Notes under the pieces: generated by a model
Seen by the model: the letters and a program-made list of their open reading frames with translations, nothing else
What the model was told of the DNA's origin: nothing
The model's database searches: none
Source of the DNA: Bifidobacterium reuteri DSM 23975
Lineage (GTDB): Bacteria > Actinomycetota > Actinomycetes > Actinomycetales > Bifidobacteriaceae
Direction: 5' to 3'
NCBI RefSeq assembly: GCF_000741695.1
Contig: NZ_JGZK01000003.1
Coordinates: 310,001-374,000, forward strand
Length of the DNA stretch: 64,000 bases
Made by a program: the position numbers and the translations under genes
Part shown: positions 9,114 to 20,446 of the stretch, in pieces
How positions within the stretch are numbered: the first letter of the stretch is position 1
Layout: each line of letters opens with the position of its first letter

Positions 9114-10457
9114 ATGATGGAATCGTTGCAAAAGCGAGCGAAATACGGTCTGCCGCTGATAGTGATCATCGCCGTCTCCTGCCTGATGGCGCTGATGTTC
9201 TACCCGATGATGAACGCGCAGATCAGGGAGCTGCCGGTCGCCATCCTGTCGCTGGACGAAGGTGCGACCACCGCCCAAGGGGAGGTCAATGTGGGCGATG
9301 CGATGGTCAAGAAGCTGACCGGAGCCTCGGATGGTGCCTCATCGTCCGACAGTGCCGACGAACAGCCGATGGTCTGGACCGAGGTCGATTCTCAGGGCGA
9401 TCTCGACAAGGCCTTCGCCGATCATGACTACTACGCCGCAATCGTGATTCCGAAGGACTTCACTGCCAAGCAGATGGCCGTAAAGCAGGCGGCGGCCAAG
9501 GCTCAGATCGAGTCCGCCACGGCGCTTGCGCAGACCATGACCAAGGCGCAGGCCGAAGCGGCGGGGCAGGGGCTGACCGGAGCCGCCGCACAGCAGTATG
9601 TGCAGGCGGCGATGCAGAAGGCCATCGCCGCTCAGTCCGGCGATACGGCCGGTGCCGCCGGTTCCGCGTCCGCCGGTACCACCGCTTCCAATGCATCCGG
9701 CACATCCGCTTCGGCCGACGACGAGAACGCCCCGTCCGTCACCCTTACCATCGACAACTCGAAGAGCCCGCTCGTCGCCAGCCTGCTCAAGCAGAGCGTG
9801 CCGGCTATGCTTTCCCAGAGCGGCGCGAAGGTGGAGGTCAAGACGATCAACGCCGGCGACGTCAAGTCCAACAGCAGTCTGCCCACCGCGGCGATGATGG
9901 GGCAGAACGTGCTCATCATGCCCACGTATATGATGTCGCTGATCGTCGCCGTGCTCACCGTGATGCAGCTCGGCCGCAAGCGTTATGATTCCAAGCCGCA
10001 ACGTTGGGTGTCCTTCGGCGTGCAGTTGTGCGCCGCGCTCGTCTGGTCGCTGTGCATCGCGCTTGGTGCGTGCTGCATCTTCGCCATGTTGGGCTCCGGT
10101 TGGCCGCCGGCCTCGATGATTGGGTTCCTGTGGCTCGCCAGCTTCGCCGTCATGTCGGTGATGCTCGCGCTGATGAACATCGCGATACCGCTCGGCGTGC
10201 TCTGCGGCGTCCTTGGTCTCGGCCTCGGCATGACCAGCGGTCTGTTCCCATACGAGCTGCTGCCCGGTTTCTGGCATGACTGGGTCTACGGCTGGGTACC
10301 GCAGCGCTATATCGGCGACGGTGTGCGCGCGGTGCTCTACAGTGGCGACGGCTGGTGGAACGCCGCATCCGAACCGCTGATGGTCGTGGTGTGCGTCGGT
10401 CTGGTGGTGTTCATCGTTGCCGGACTGCTGCCGCTCGGCAAGCGCGGGCGCGACTGA
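9114..10457 (+). CDS. YhgE/Pip-like membrane protein (ABC-2 superfamily)
   Basis: A 447-residue membrane protein. One N-terminal helix (about 13-34, LPLIVIIAVSCLMALMFYP), then NAQIRELPVAILSLDEG, which matches the start of YhgE/Pip (phage infection protein) and related ABC-2 permeases, then an extracytoplasmic part rich in Ala, Ser and Thr (about 35-265), and about five to six C-terminal helices. The middle contains a low-complexity Ala/Gln stretch that is probably coiled coil. Two adjacent ATGs at 9114 and 9117 are both usable. Divergent TetR control suggests a stress-induced export or envelope function. Substrate unknown. Confidence 0.7.
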   Translation: MMESLQKRAKYGLPLIVIIAVSCLMALMFYPMMNAQIRELPVAILSLDEGATTAQGEVNVGDAMVKKLTGASDGASSSDSADEQPMVWTEVDSQGDLDKAFADHDYYAAIVIPKDFTAKQMAVKQAAAKAQIESATALAQTMTKAQAEAAGQGLTGAAAQQYVQAAMQKAIAAQSGDTAGAAGSASAGTTASNASGTSASADDENAPSVTLTIDNSKSPLVASLLKQSVPAMLSQSGAKVEVKTINAGDVKSNSSLPTAAMMGQNVLIMPTYMMSLIVAVLTVMQLGRKRYDSKPQRWVSFGVQLCAALVWSLCIALGACCIFAMLGSGWPPASMIGFLWLASFAVMSVMLALMNIAIPLGVLCGVLGLGLGMTSGLFPYELLPGFWHDWVYGWVPQRYIGDGVRAVLYSGDGWWNAASEPLMVVVCVGLVVFIVAGLLPLGKRGRD

Positions 10458-10506
10458 TGCGGGGCGCTCCCTGTCCGTGGCGTGCCGTGTGTCGGTTACT
10501 CGTTGG

Positions 10507-10719
10507 CTATCGTCCTTCATCCACGAACTCGAGGATGTCGCCGGGCTGGCAATCCAGCACCTTGCAGATCTGATCGAGCGTGGAGAACCGAATCGCCTTG
10601 GCGCGGCCGTTCTTCAGAATCGATACGTTGGCCGGCGTGATATTGATGCGGTCGGCCAGCTCACCCACGCCCATCTTGCGCTTGGCCAGCATCACGTCGA
10701 GATTGATGCGGATCGCCAT
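10507..10719 (-). CDS. XRE-family small DNA-binding protein (YozG-like)
   Basis: A 70-residue protein that is almost wholly one helix-turn-helix domain: KMGVGELADRINITPANVSILKNG with a following DQICKVLDCQPGDILEFV, typical of Cro/CI regulators in the YozG group. It starts at the base right after the stop of the upstream DUF2975 gene, so the two are co-translated. In such pairs the regulator commonly controls its own operon; the palindromic promoter at 11492-11521 is the likely target. Confidence 0.88.
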   Translation of the reverse strand: MAIRINLDVMLAKRKMGVGELADRINITPANVSILKNGRAKAIRFSTLDQICKVLDCQPGDILEFVDEGR

Positions 10720-11367
10720 TCAGATCACCGCCTCAAGCTCGCTGCGCTGTGCGATGGCGGCGCTGAGCAGCGAGCGCATCACCAGCATCAGCAGGATGAA
10801 CGCGGCGATGAGCAGCAGCGCCACCAGACATGCCAGGCCGACCGCCGGCATGGTCATCGAGGCGTTGAAGCAGTCGCCGCTGGTTGGGTCGCAGTACTGG
10901 AAGTCGGCGAACAGGCCGAACAGCAGCACGAACAGCACGAGGGCTCCTTCGGCCGCCGCGCAGACGATGGTCGCATTCGTCCACCATACCGCCTTGCCGG
11001 AGAACACGTCGCGGCGCTTGACCAGATCCAGGAGCCTCCATAGGGGGATCAATGCCACTTCGAAGCATGCGACCCCTAGGATTCCGGCGATGGTGTACGG
11101 CCAGCGGGCCGGCGCGGTCTCGGGATACAGCGCGACCACGTCGCCGGCCATCATATAGATGACGTACTGCCCCCACAGGCATATCAGCTCGAAGAGCACG
11201 ATGAACCCCTTGAGCACCGCGATCGCCGTGGGGTGGTACTCCTGCCACATCGCGGCGTCCTCGGGGGTGTTCTCGACGTCGTCGCCCGGGACTGCCGGGG
11301 TCCCGGGCGGCGACCCGGTTGGATGGTCCGAATTGTTGGGATGGTTGGGATGACTCAGCGCGCCCAT
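10720..11367 (-). CDS. DUF2975-type membrane protein
   Basis: A 215-residue protein with a Pro-rich hydrophilic N-terminus (about 1-45) and four hydrophobic helices: around 50-70, 85-105, 125-148 and 170-195. Overall layout and the adjacent small XRE regulator are characteristic of DUF2975 proteins. The start at 11367 (MGALSHP) is chosen for the AGGAAAGG upstream; a frame extending to 11469 has no family similarity in its extra part. Function of the family is not established. Confidence 0.75.
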   Translation of the reverse strand: MGALSHPNHPNNSDHPTGSPPGTPAVPGDDVENTPEDAAMWQEYHPTAIAVLKGFIVLFELICLWGQYVIYMMAGDVVALYPETAPARWPYTIAGILGVACFEVALIPLWRLLDLVKRRDVFSGKAVWWTNATIVCAAAEGALVLFVLLFGLFADFQYCDPTSGDCFNASMTMPAVGLACLVALLLIAAFILLMLVMRSLLSAAIAQRSELEAVI

Positions 11368-11491
11368 GATGACCGCCCTTTCCTGATGGCGTTTGTGTTG
11401 CCGTGTTTCTTGGCTGTGCCCGTGCCGCCGTGCGTGTGTTGCCGTGCTTTTCCTGCCGAACCGACCCATCCGTGGGTTCGATTGTATTTCA

Positions 11492-11521
11492 ATACTATTA
11501 TATCGAAATTCGATATGTCAA
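11492..11521 (-). promoter_or_regulatory. Promoter with embedded palindrome for DUF2975/XRE operon
   Basis: On the minus strand a perfect TTGACA (-35, at 11516-11521) is followed by a 17-base palindrome ATATCGAATTTCGATAT (11500-11516) and -10-like TATAAT (11497-11502) or TAGTAT (11492-11497, spacer 18). The palindrome fills the spacer, the usual place for a repressor operator. Confidence 0.6.
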
Positions 11522-11642
11522 GCAGGGTTTGAGTAGTTCGGGCGGAATCATGAAAGGGTTGCGGTGCTGGCGTGGATCTGATACGCGGATCTGATGCGCA
11601 GGCGTGGCGTGGCGGGCTTTTGCCGTGGCCTGTCTCGCCGGA

Positions 11643-12254
11643 TCACTCCCAAACGTCAAGCTTGCGGCGCTTGAAGTAGTATTCACGGTCCTGTTCGCCG
11701 ATGGGGCGTACCACCTGGCAGGGCGCGCCGTAGGCGACCGAGTCCGCGGGGATGTCGTGGGTGACGACCGAGCCGGCGCCAATCACGGTGTTGTCGCCGA
11801 TGGTGACGCCTGGCAGGATGGTCACATTCGCGCCGACCCATACGTTGCGCCCGATGACGACGGGAATCGCATACACGTAATGATGTTCGCGCAGGATGGG
11901 CAGTACCGGGTGACCTGCGGTGGCGATGACCACGTTCGGGCCGAACATGCACCAGTCGCCGATGGTGATGTCGGCGTCGTCCACGCAGGTGAAGTTCACG
12001 TTACAGTAGACGCCCTTGCCCATGTGCACATGATGGAATCCCCAGTTGGCGTGTGCCGGAGTCTCTACGTGGCAGCCCTCGCCGATTTCAGCGAACATCT
12101 CCTTGAGCAGCCGTTGCTTGCCGGCCTGATCGGTGGGATGGGTCTGGTTGAACTCCCAGAGCTTCTCCTGATACTCGAGCTGACCGCCCATAATGCTGGG
12201 GTCGTCATAGTGGTAGGGGAGCTGTTCGCTGCGGCGTGCTGCATTGTCCATCAT
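11643..12254 (-). CDS. Maltose/galactoside-type O-acetyltransferase (hexapeptide repeat)
   Basis: A 203-residue left-handed beta-helix enzyme that transfers acetyl from acetyl-CoA to a sugar hydroxyl. Motifs: the N-terminal Mac domain (YHYDDPSI...LLKEMFAEIGE), the hexapeptide repeats CVDDADITIGDWCMFGPNV, the catalytic His in ATAGHPVLP, and the C-terminal loop GVTIGDNTVIGAGSVVTHDIP. Length matches maltose acetyltransferases (about 185-205). Start at 12254 (tandem ATGs) has AAAGGA upstream. It appears to be transcribed alone. Confidence 0.9.
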   Translation of the reverse strand: MMDNAARRSEQLPYHYDDPSIMGGQLEYQEKLWEFNQTHPTDQAGKQRLLKEMFAEIGEGCHVETPAHANWGFHHVHMGKGVYCNVNFTCVDDADITIGDWCMFGPNVVIATAGHPVLPILREHHYVYAIPVVIGRNVWVGANVTILPGVTIGDNTVIGAGSVVTHDIPADSVAYGAPCQVVRPIGEQDREYYFKRRKLDVWE

Positions 12255-12360
12255 GATCACGGTCCTTTGCTTGGTCCCATGCGCTTCCAATAATGGTTGC
12301 GTTATCATCCTAGCTGCTGCAGAAGCTTGCTGCGATACCTGGTCCTTATCCGGGCGCAAC

Positions 12361-12542
12361 GGGCTGCATGTTCGCGTCTCGACGTGAGCGCCGCGCACAT
12401 ACGGTTTGTTGAGAGGCGCGGAATGGCTGTATGTTCGCGTCTTGACGAGTGCGCCGCGCACATACAGCCTGTTGGAAGGCCGGAAAAGACCGTAAGTTCG
12501 CGACTATGCCGTCGAGACGCGAACATACAGCCTCTGCCGGTC
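12361..12542. repeat. Palindromic repeat array, copy 1
   Basis: Three consecutive units of about 56-64 bases, each a long inverted repeat with arms like GCTGTATGTTCGCG and CGCGCACATACAGC around a 15-base loop. The third unit differs: GACCGTAAGTTCGCG paired with CGCGAACATACAG around ACTATGCCGTCGAGA. The same three units in the same order and orientation recur at 13993-14179, on the other side of the AbiEi/DUF559-like gene. Confidence 0.85.
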
Positions 12543-12587
12543 GGGTGCAGGCTCGAAGCCCCGTTGCTCGAGGCGCATTGCAGGCCG

Positions 12588-13736
12588 CTACAGTTCGCGT
12601 CCGGTCACATCGGTTGCGTGCTCATACCGCGCATTCATGCCGACCGTGGGGACTCGTGCATCGATGAGCTTGCGTATGAGCGGAGCCCGTTGGGCCGCTT
12701 CCTGATAATTCGTGCGGATGATCGCAGTCACTCCGGCTCGTCTCAGCGCATCCTCGCGATCTCGTTCTGCCTGGACCACGGTATGCACGTTGTTGCCGTT
12801 GGTCATTGCCGGATCGGTGTATTTTGCCGCGCCATCGTATTCCAGCACGATGATGCGCCCATCCTCCGTGTGCCATATGAAATCCACACGGTACTTCATC
12901 CAGGAGGAATCGGTGTCGGTGAATACATGCTGGAGTTGCGGCGTAGCGAATCCCTCTTCGATGATCACCGCCCTGCAGAATGATTCGCCGCCGTTTTCGC
13001 TCAGCGGATTCGCATAATGGAGCAGTCGCATGACGCTGCCGCAATCCATGCGCATTCCGTCGCAGATGTCTAATACCTCCTGCGCTGTGACCAGATGGTT
13101 GCGCATCGCCGAGTCGAACATCGGGAGGGTTTGGACAAAAGGATATCGGGTTGCGCAATCGACCAAGGTCCTCGCTGGTGAGGTTATGCGGACCATGTCG
13201 GTGATGTCGTGTTGTCTGACACCGGGTATTGCGGTCTGCGTCATCCCCGTGGATGCTGGGTCTTGCGTCCCGCATGATTCCAAGGTTAATGAGCCTTGCA
13301 TCAATTTGCTTCCAAGGCCCTTGTTATGCCGATATTGCAGCACCGTCGAAACGGGCGGGTTGGTCATGCTGATTCGCTGTAGCTTCCGATATGTTCGCTT
13401 GGGGCTGCCGGTGGATGACACAATGAATATGGATCCCGTGTTATGCAGGTTCCAGCCGTATTCGAGATGCAGCATCGATGCCGCACTGAGCCCGGCGAAA
13501 ACACGGTTCGGGAATTGCCGGGATAGTGTACGGATGATATGCCGCGAGCGTTCAGCGGGATTCAAATTGCCCCAATATGAGGAGCGGGCGTAGACGTTTC
13601 GATACGGGCGCACCAGATAACCATTGCGGAGTCGGACGTATGTGGCTTGTCGCAAGGCGTTGGACGTGGGGTAGAAGCAGCGCTGGTTGCGTTCGGCGTC
13701 GTCGCAGAGCGCATCAAGTTCGATATGTGTTCTCAT
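12588..13736 (-). CDS. AbiEi-antitoxin-like / DUF559 endonuclease-fold protein
   Basis: A 382-residue protein starting MRTHIELDALC. The N-terminal part (about 25-120) resembles the AbiEi antitoxin-type winged helix region found in many actinobacterial proteins (LRQATYVRLRNGYLVRPYRNVYA). The C-terminal part carries a DUF559/Vsr-like nuclease-fold core: YRVDFIWHTEDGRIIVLEYDG near 290, followed by ERDREDALRRAGVTAIIRT. The Asp and Glu of VDF and LEYDG fit the metal-binding pattern of this fold. No strong ribosome site precedes the start. It stands alone between two copies of a repeat array, with no obvious toxin partner. Function not established; nuclease or phage-defence links are inference only. 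Confidence 0.65.
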   Translation of the reverse strand: MRTHIELDALCDDAERNQRCFYPTSNALRQATYVRLRNGYLVRPYRNVYARSSYWGNLNPAERSRHIIRTLSRQFPNRVFAGLSAASMLHLEYGWNLHNTGSIFIVSSTGSPKRTYRKLQRISMTNPPVSTVLQYRHNKGLGSKLMQGSLTLESCGTQDPASTGMTQTAIPGVRQHDITDMVRITSPARTLVDCATRYPFVQTLPMFDSAMRNHLVTAQEVLDICDGMRMDCGSVMRLLHYANPLSENGGESFCRAVIIEEGFATPQLQHVFTDTDSSWMKYRVDFIWHTEDGRIIVLEYDGAAKYTDPAMTNGNNVHTVVQAERDREDALRRAGVTAIIRTNYQEAAQRAPLIRKLIDARVPTVGMNARYEHATDVTGREL

Positions 13737-13992
13737 ACAGCCATGGTTGCTCGAACGCATGTGCCAAGGCAAGCGGATTCAGGGTATGTGGTTCCAGCTT
13801 CAGTTTCAGACAGGATAATGTGGATAACTCATCCGCTGTTGTGCGGCTTTGCGCATGGTTGTGCAGTTTTGTGTGGTCGGAGCGTATGACGCTCAGCATG
13901 GCGCTCGTGTCAAGCTGCTGGCATCGGCTGTTTTTCGGTTTAGGCGGGCGTTCTGAGGTGTACGACAGGTGTGCGCCGGGGTGCTCGACGCC

Positions 13993-14179
13993 CAACAGGC
14001 TGTATGTGCGCGTCTTGACGAGTGCGCCGCGCACATACAGCCTGTTGAGAGGCGCGGAATGGCTGTATGTTCGCGTCTTGACGAGACCGCCGCGCACATA
14101 CAGCCTGTTGAGAGGCTAGAAAGGACCGTAAGTTCGCGACTATGCCGTCGAGACGCGAACATACGGTCTTCTGCAGTCC
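13993..14179. repeat. Palindromic repeat array, copy 2
   Basis: Same three-unit arrangement as 12361-12542 and nearly the same sequence. The first unit here is a perfect 13-base stem: CTGTATGTGCGCG paired with CGCGCACATACAG around a 15-base loop. The third unit is GACCGTAAGTTCGCG paired with CGCGAACATACGGTC. Confidence 0.85.
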
Positions 14180-14318
14180 GTTGGAGGACAATCCGGAGGA
14201 CGACCTGGAGGGCAATCGGGAAGGGGGATCTGGAGGATGGTCCGGAGGGCAATCGGGAAGGACGACCTGGAGGACGATTCAGAGGGTGACCTGGAGGGCA
14301 ATCCGGAGGGCGATGTCT
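14180..14318. repeat. Degenerate purine-rich short repeats
   Basis: About 140 bases built from variants of GGAGGGCAATCGGGAAGG and GGAGGACGACCTGGAGG in irregular tandem. The exact word GGAGGGCAATCGGGAAGG appears twice. It follows directly on the palindromic array. No function recognised. Confidence 0.65.
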
Positions 14319-14373
14319 CAGGGCGCCATCCGTGATCCCGGGCACTGTTGGCACGCGGTGAACGCGACGGTTC

Positions 14374-14401
14374 TTGCGCTGTATACCGGTTGTGGCATAA
14401 T
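14374..14401 (+). promoter_or_regulatory. Probable efp promoter
   Basis: TTGCGC (14374-14379) and CATAAT (14396-14401) are 16 bases apart, followed by a 16-base palindrome AATTGCCAAGGCAATT (14399-14414) at the expected transcription start. The palindrome may be incidental or an operator. Confidence 0.4.
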
Positions 14402-14459
14402 TGCCAAGGCAATTTTGGGCATTGCCCTAGAAGTTTGAATTTGAAAACAGGTGAATAAC

Positions 14460-15023
14460 GTGGCACAGACTACCAACGACATCAAGAACGGTTCTGTTCT
14501 GAACCTGGACGGCCAGCTGTGGACTGTCATGAAGTTCCAGCACGTCAAGCCGGGCAAGGGCCCCGCTTTCGTGCGCACCACCATCAAGAACGTGCTCTCC
14601 GGCAAGATCGTGGACAAGACCTTCAACGCCGGCATGAAGATCGAATTCGAGACCGTGGACAACCGTACGCTCCAGTACTCCTACGAGGACGGCGACAACT
14701 TCGTGTTCATGGACATGGACACTTACGACCAGATCTATGTGCCGCAGGCTCTGGTGGGCGACAAGGCCAAGTTCCTGCTCGAAGGCACCGACTGCATCGT
14801 CTCCTTCCACGATGGCACCCCGCTGAACGTCGAACTGCCGGGTTCCGTGGTCCTGACCGTCACTCACACCGAGCCGGGCCTGCAGGGCAACCGCTCCAAC
14901 GCCGGCACGAAGCCGGCCACCGTCGAGACCGGCGCCGAAATCCAGGTGCCGCTGTTCATCAACGAGGGCGACCGCGTCAAGATCAACACCGAAGACGGCT
15001 CCTACACCGGCCGCGAGAACTGA
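14460..15023 (+). CDS. efp: Elongation factor P
   Basis: A 187-residue translation factor that binds between the ribosomal P and E sites and relieves stalling at polyproline. The three beta-barrel domains are complete: the KOW-like N domain with the tip loop [11 protein letters not shown] (near residue 32, where other bacteria modify a Lys or Arg), the central OB domain, and the C-terminal domain with [19 protein letters not shown] and the family end [12 protein letters not shown]. The start is the GTG at 14460 because AGGTG lies six bases before it; an upstream GTG at 14451 would be inside that ribosome site. nusB follows 32 bases later, the usual bifidobacterial/actinobacterial pairing. No modification enzyme is nearby. 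Confidence 0.96.
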   Translation: MAQTTNDIKNGSVLNLDGQLWTVMKFQHVKPGKGPAFVRTTIKNVLSGKIVDKTFNAGMKIEFETVDNRTLQYSYEDGDNFVFMDMDTYDQIYVPQALVGDKAKFLLEGTDCIVSFHDGTPLNVELPGSVVLTVTHTEPGLQGNRSNAGTKPATVETGAEIQVPLFINEGDRVKINTEDGSYTGREN

Positions 15024-15055
15024 TTCTTCCCCGATACTGGAGGATTGACAGCAGT

Positions 15056-15628
15056 ATGGCACGTTCCACCGCGCGCAAGAGGGCGTTGAACACCCTGTAT
15101 GAGGCAGATGAAAAGAGCCAGGACATCCTATCTCTGCTCGATGAGCGCATCGCCCAGCCAGGCGCCCAGACCCCGCTTCCCGATTACGCCATCGAAATCG
15201 TTCGTGGTGTGGCCGAGCACCGTCGTGAAATCGACCGGACCCTGAACGAATGCTCGACGGGTTGGACGGTCAGGCGCATGGGCGTGGTGGATCGCAATAT
15301 CCTGCGCATCGCCACGTGGGAGATTCTGTTCAACGACGAGGTGCCTGACAAGGTGGCCATCGACGAGGCTTTGGCATTGGCCAAGACCCTGTGCGATGAT
15401 GACGCCCCGGCCTTCATCCACGGACTGCTCTCGGCGGTGTGCACAGCTAGGGACAACGCCGAAATAGCCGCGAACGCGGAAGAAGAGGTCGCCGAGATGG
15501 ACGATCAGTCGGAAGACGGCACGTCCCCGGAGTCCGTCGAAACACTGGACTCCGGTGATTCCTCCAGTCCTTCCGATGCCGTCGACGCCGCGACGCCGTC
15601 CGCTGAACCTCAGCAGACGGTGGAATAG
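15056..15628 (+). CDS. nusB: Transcription antitermination factor NusB
   Basis: A 190-residue all-helical RNA-binding protein that with NusE binds boxA of rRNA operons to allow antitermination. The family core is residues 1-135: [20 protein letters not shown], the central helices, and [33 protein letters not shown]. The remaining ~50 residues form an acidic Ser/Glu/Asp-rich tail that NusB from most bacteria lacks and that is probably disordered. GGAGG lies upstream of the ATG at 15056. Co-transcribed with efp; a terminator follows. Confidence 0.95.
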   Translation: MARSTARKRALNTLYEADEKSQDILSLLDERIAQPGAQTPLPDYAIEIVRGVAEHRREIDRTLNECSTGWTVRRMGVVDRNILRIATWEILFNDEVPDKVAIDEALALAKTLCDDDAPAFIHGLLSAVCTARDNAEIAANAEEEVAEMDDQSEDGTSPESVETLDSGDSSSPSDAVDAATPSAEPQQTVE

Positions 15629-15640
15629 TCATTGTGTTAC

Positions 15641-15667
15641 AGCCTCCCCATTGGGGGAGGCTTTTTT
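15641..15667 (+). terminator. Rho-independent terminator after nusB
   Basis: AGCCTCCCC (15641-15649) pairs with GGGGAGGCT and is followed by TTTTTT to 15667. It ends the efp-nusB unit and isolates carA. Confidence 0.9.
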
Positions 15668-15715
15668 ATGGGCGGTCCCGATTCCCCGCCAGCAGGAACA
15701 GGACCGAATGCAGCA

Positions 15716-15748
15716 ACTCACGCCGTTGCGAGAATGCGGCGTGTGAGT
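15716..15748 (+). promoter_or_regulatory. Hairpin in carA leader
   Basis: ACTCACGCCG pairs with CGGCGTGTGAGT (small bulge) about 57 bases before the carA start. Without a U-run it is not a simple terminator; a pyrimidine-dependent leader is possible but no PyrR-binding consensus was recognised. Confidence 0.3.
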
Positions 15749-15804
15749 CTTCGCTGGCCTATAACCTTGGTACGAATACCCGAAAGAAGCATAAGGGGGT
15801 TTTG

Positions 15805-17061
15805 GTGAGCCAGAATGAGTCCGGAACCGTCGATATTCCCATGTATGACAAGGACGATGCTGTTCTTGTTTTGGAAGACGGACAGGTATATGTGGGGGAG
15901 CCTTACGGCGCCTTGGGCAAGACGACCGGTGAGATCGTCTTCGCCACCGGCATGACCGGATACCAGGAGACGCTCACCGATCCCAGCTACGATCGACAGA
16001 TCGTCGTTCAGACCTTCCCGCACATCGGGGACACCGGCGTCAATGACGAGGACCCCGAGTCCTCGCGCATCTGGGTCGCCGGCTATGTGGTGCGCGACCC
16101 CTCGCCGAATGTGAGCAACTGGCGCGCCGAAGGCAGCCTGGACGATGACCTCAAGAGGAACGACATCGTTTCGCTGAGCCACATCGACACCCGCAAGCTG
16201 GTGCGTCACCTGCGTTCGGCAGGTGTGATGCGCGCCGGCATCTTCTCCGGTGAGGCGCTGGTCGATGGCGGCACAGGCCGGCTTCGCGATGTGGCCAGTC
16301 TGCTCGAAGACGTCAAAGCCACTCCTCAGATGCAAGGCCTGAGCCTGTACGACGAGGTCTCCACCAAGGAGATGTACACCATCGAGCCGTGTGGCGAATA
16401 CGAAGGCAAGGAACCGCTGTACACCGTCGCCGCAGTGGATCTCGGCATCAAGGGCATGACCCCGCACCGTATGGCCGAACGCGGCTGCCGCGTGCATGTG
16501 GTCCCCTCCACCACCACCTTCGAACAGATCGAGGCACTGAACCCCGATGGCGTGTTCTTCTCCAACGGCCCGGGTGACCCGGAGCAGGCCGGCCCCGAGA
16601 TTGAGTTGCTCCGCAAGGTGCTGGACGCCGGATACCCGTTCTTCGGCATCTGCTTCGGTAACCAGCTGCTGGGACGGGCGCTCGGATTCGGTACCTACAA
16701 GCTCAAGTTCGGTCACCGTGGCATCAACCAGCCGGTCAAGGACGTGACCACCGGCAAGGTCGAGGTCACCGCCCACAACCATGGCTTCGCAGTCGATGCC
16801 CCAATCGGCAAGACGGTGGACGCGCCGTTCGAGGATGGCAAATACGGCAAGGTGTTCGTCAGCCACATCGATTTGAACGACGACGTGGTCGAGGGCCTGC
16901 AGTGCGTGGACATCCCCGCGTTCTCCGTCCAGTACCACCCGGAGGCGGCAGCAGGTCCGCACGACGCGGCATACCTGTTCGATCGTTTCTGCGATCTTAT
17001 GAAGAACAACCCGCGCGACGCTCGCGCTAATGTCAACAACGATTCCAAGGAAGGTAAGTGA
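15805..17061 (+). CDS. carA: Carbamoyl-phosphate synthase small subunit
   Basis: A 418-residue glutamine amidotransferase subunit that hydrolyses glutamine and channels ammonia to CarB for carbamoyl phosphate, needed for pyrimidines and arginine. The N-terminal domain has the usual [14 protein letters not shown] and [15 protein letters not shown]; the class I amidotransferase domain has the nucleophile Cys in [16 protein letters not shown] (near 280) and the His/Glu in [12 protein letters not shown]. The start is the GTG at 15805, preceded by AAGGGGG; the longer open frame upstream reads through the terminator region and has no similarity. carB begins one base after the stop. Confidence 0.97.
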   Translation: MSQNESGTVDIPMYDKDDAVLVLEDGQVYVGEPYGALGKTTGEIVFATGMTGYQETLTDPSYDRQIVVQTFPHIGDTGVNDEDPESSRIWVAGYVVRDPSPNVSNWRAEGSLDDDLKRNDIVSLSHIDTRKLVRHLRSAGVMRAGIFSGEALVDGGTGRLRDVASLLEDVKATPQMQGLSLYDEVSTKEMYTIEPCGEYEGKEPLYTVAAVDLGIKGMTPHRMAERGCRVHVVPSTTTFEQIEALNPDGVFFSNGPGDPEQAGPEIELLRKVLDAGYPFFGICFGNQLLGRALGFGTYKLKFGHRGINQPVKDVTTGKVEVTAHNHGFAVDAPIGKTVDAPFEDGKYGKVFVSHIDLNDDVVEGLQCVDIPAFSVQYHPEAAAGPHDAAYLFDRFCDLMKNNPRDARANVNNDSKEGK

Positions 17062-17062
17062 T

Positions 17063-20445
<3,383 letters not shown>

Positions 20446-20446
<1 letters not shown>

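Larger units (their letters stand above)
13737..14459. other. Long non-coding stretch with repeats
   Basis: Contains the second palindromic array (13993-14179), a purine-rich degenerate repeat (14180-14318) and the efp promoter. Open frames on both strands here are compositional by-products of the repeats, with no ribosome sites or family resemblance. Confidence 0.6.

Noticed and set aside
12487..12535. LexA (SOS) box in the CGAAC/GTTCG-containing repeat unit
   Set aside because: The half sites are not arranged at the spacing of the actinobacterial box CGAAC-N4-GTTCG; they belong to hairpin arms separated by 15 bases.
12361..14179. Possible CRISPR arrays
   Set aside because: Units are long inverted repeats placed end to end with only short variable joints, there are just three per locus, the third differs, and no cas genes are nearby.
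13893..14466. Pro/Ser/Arg-rich minus-strand frames over the repeats before efp
   Set aside because: Their repetitive peptides follow directly from the DNA repeats, starts lack ribosome sites, and they overlap the efp promoter.
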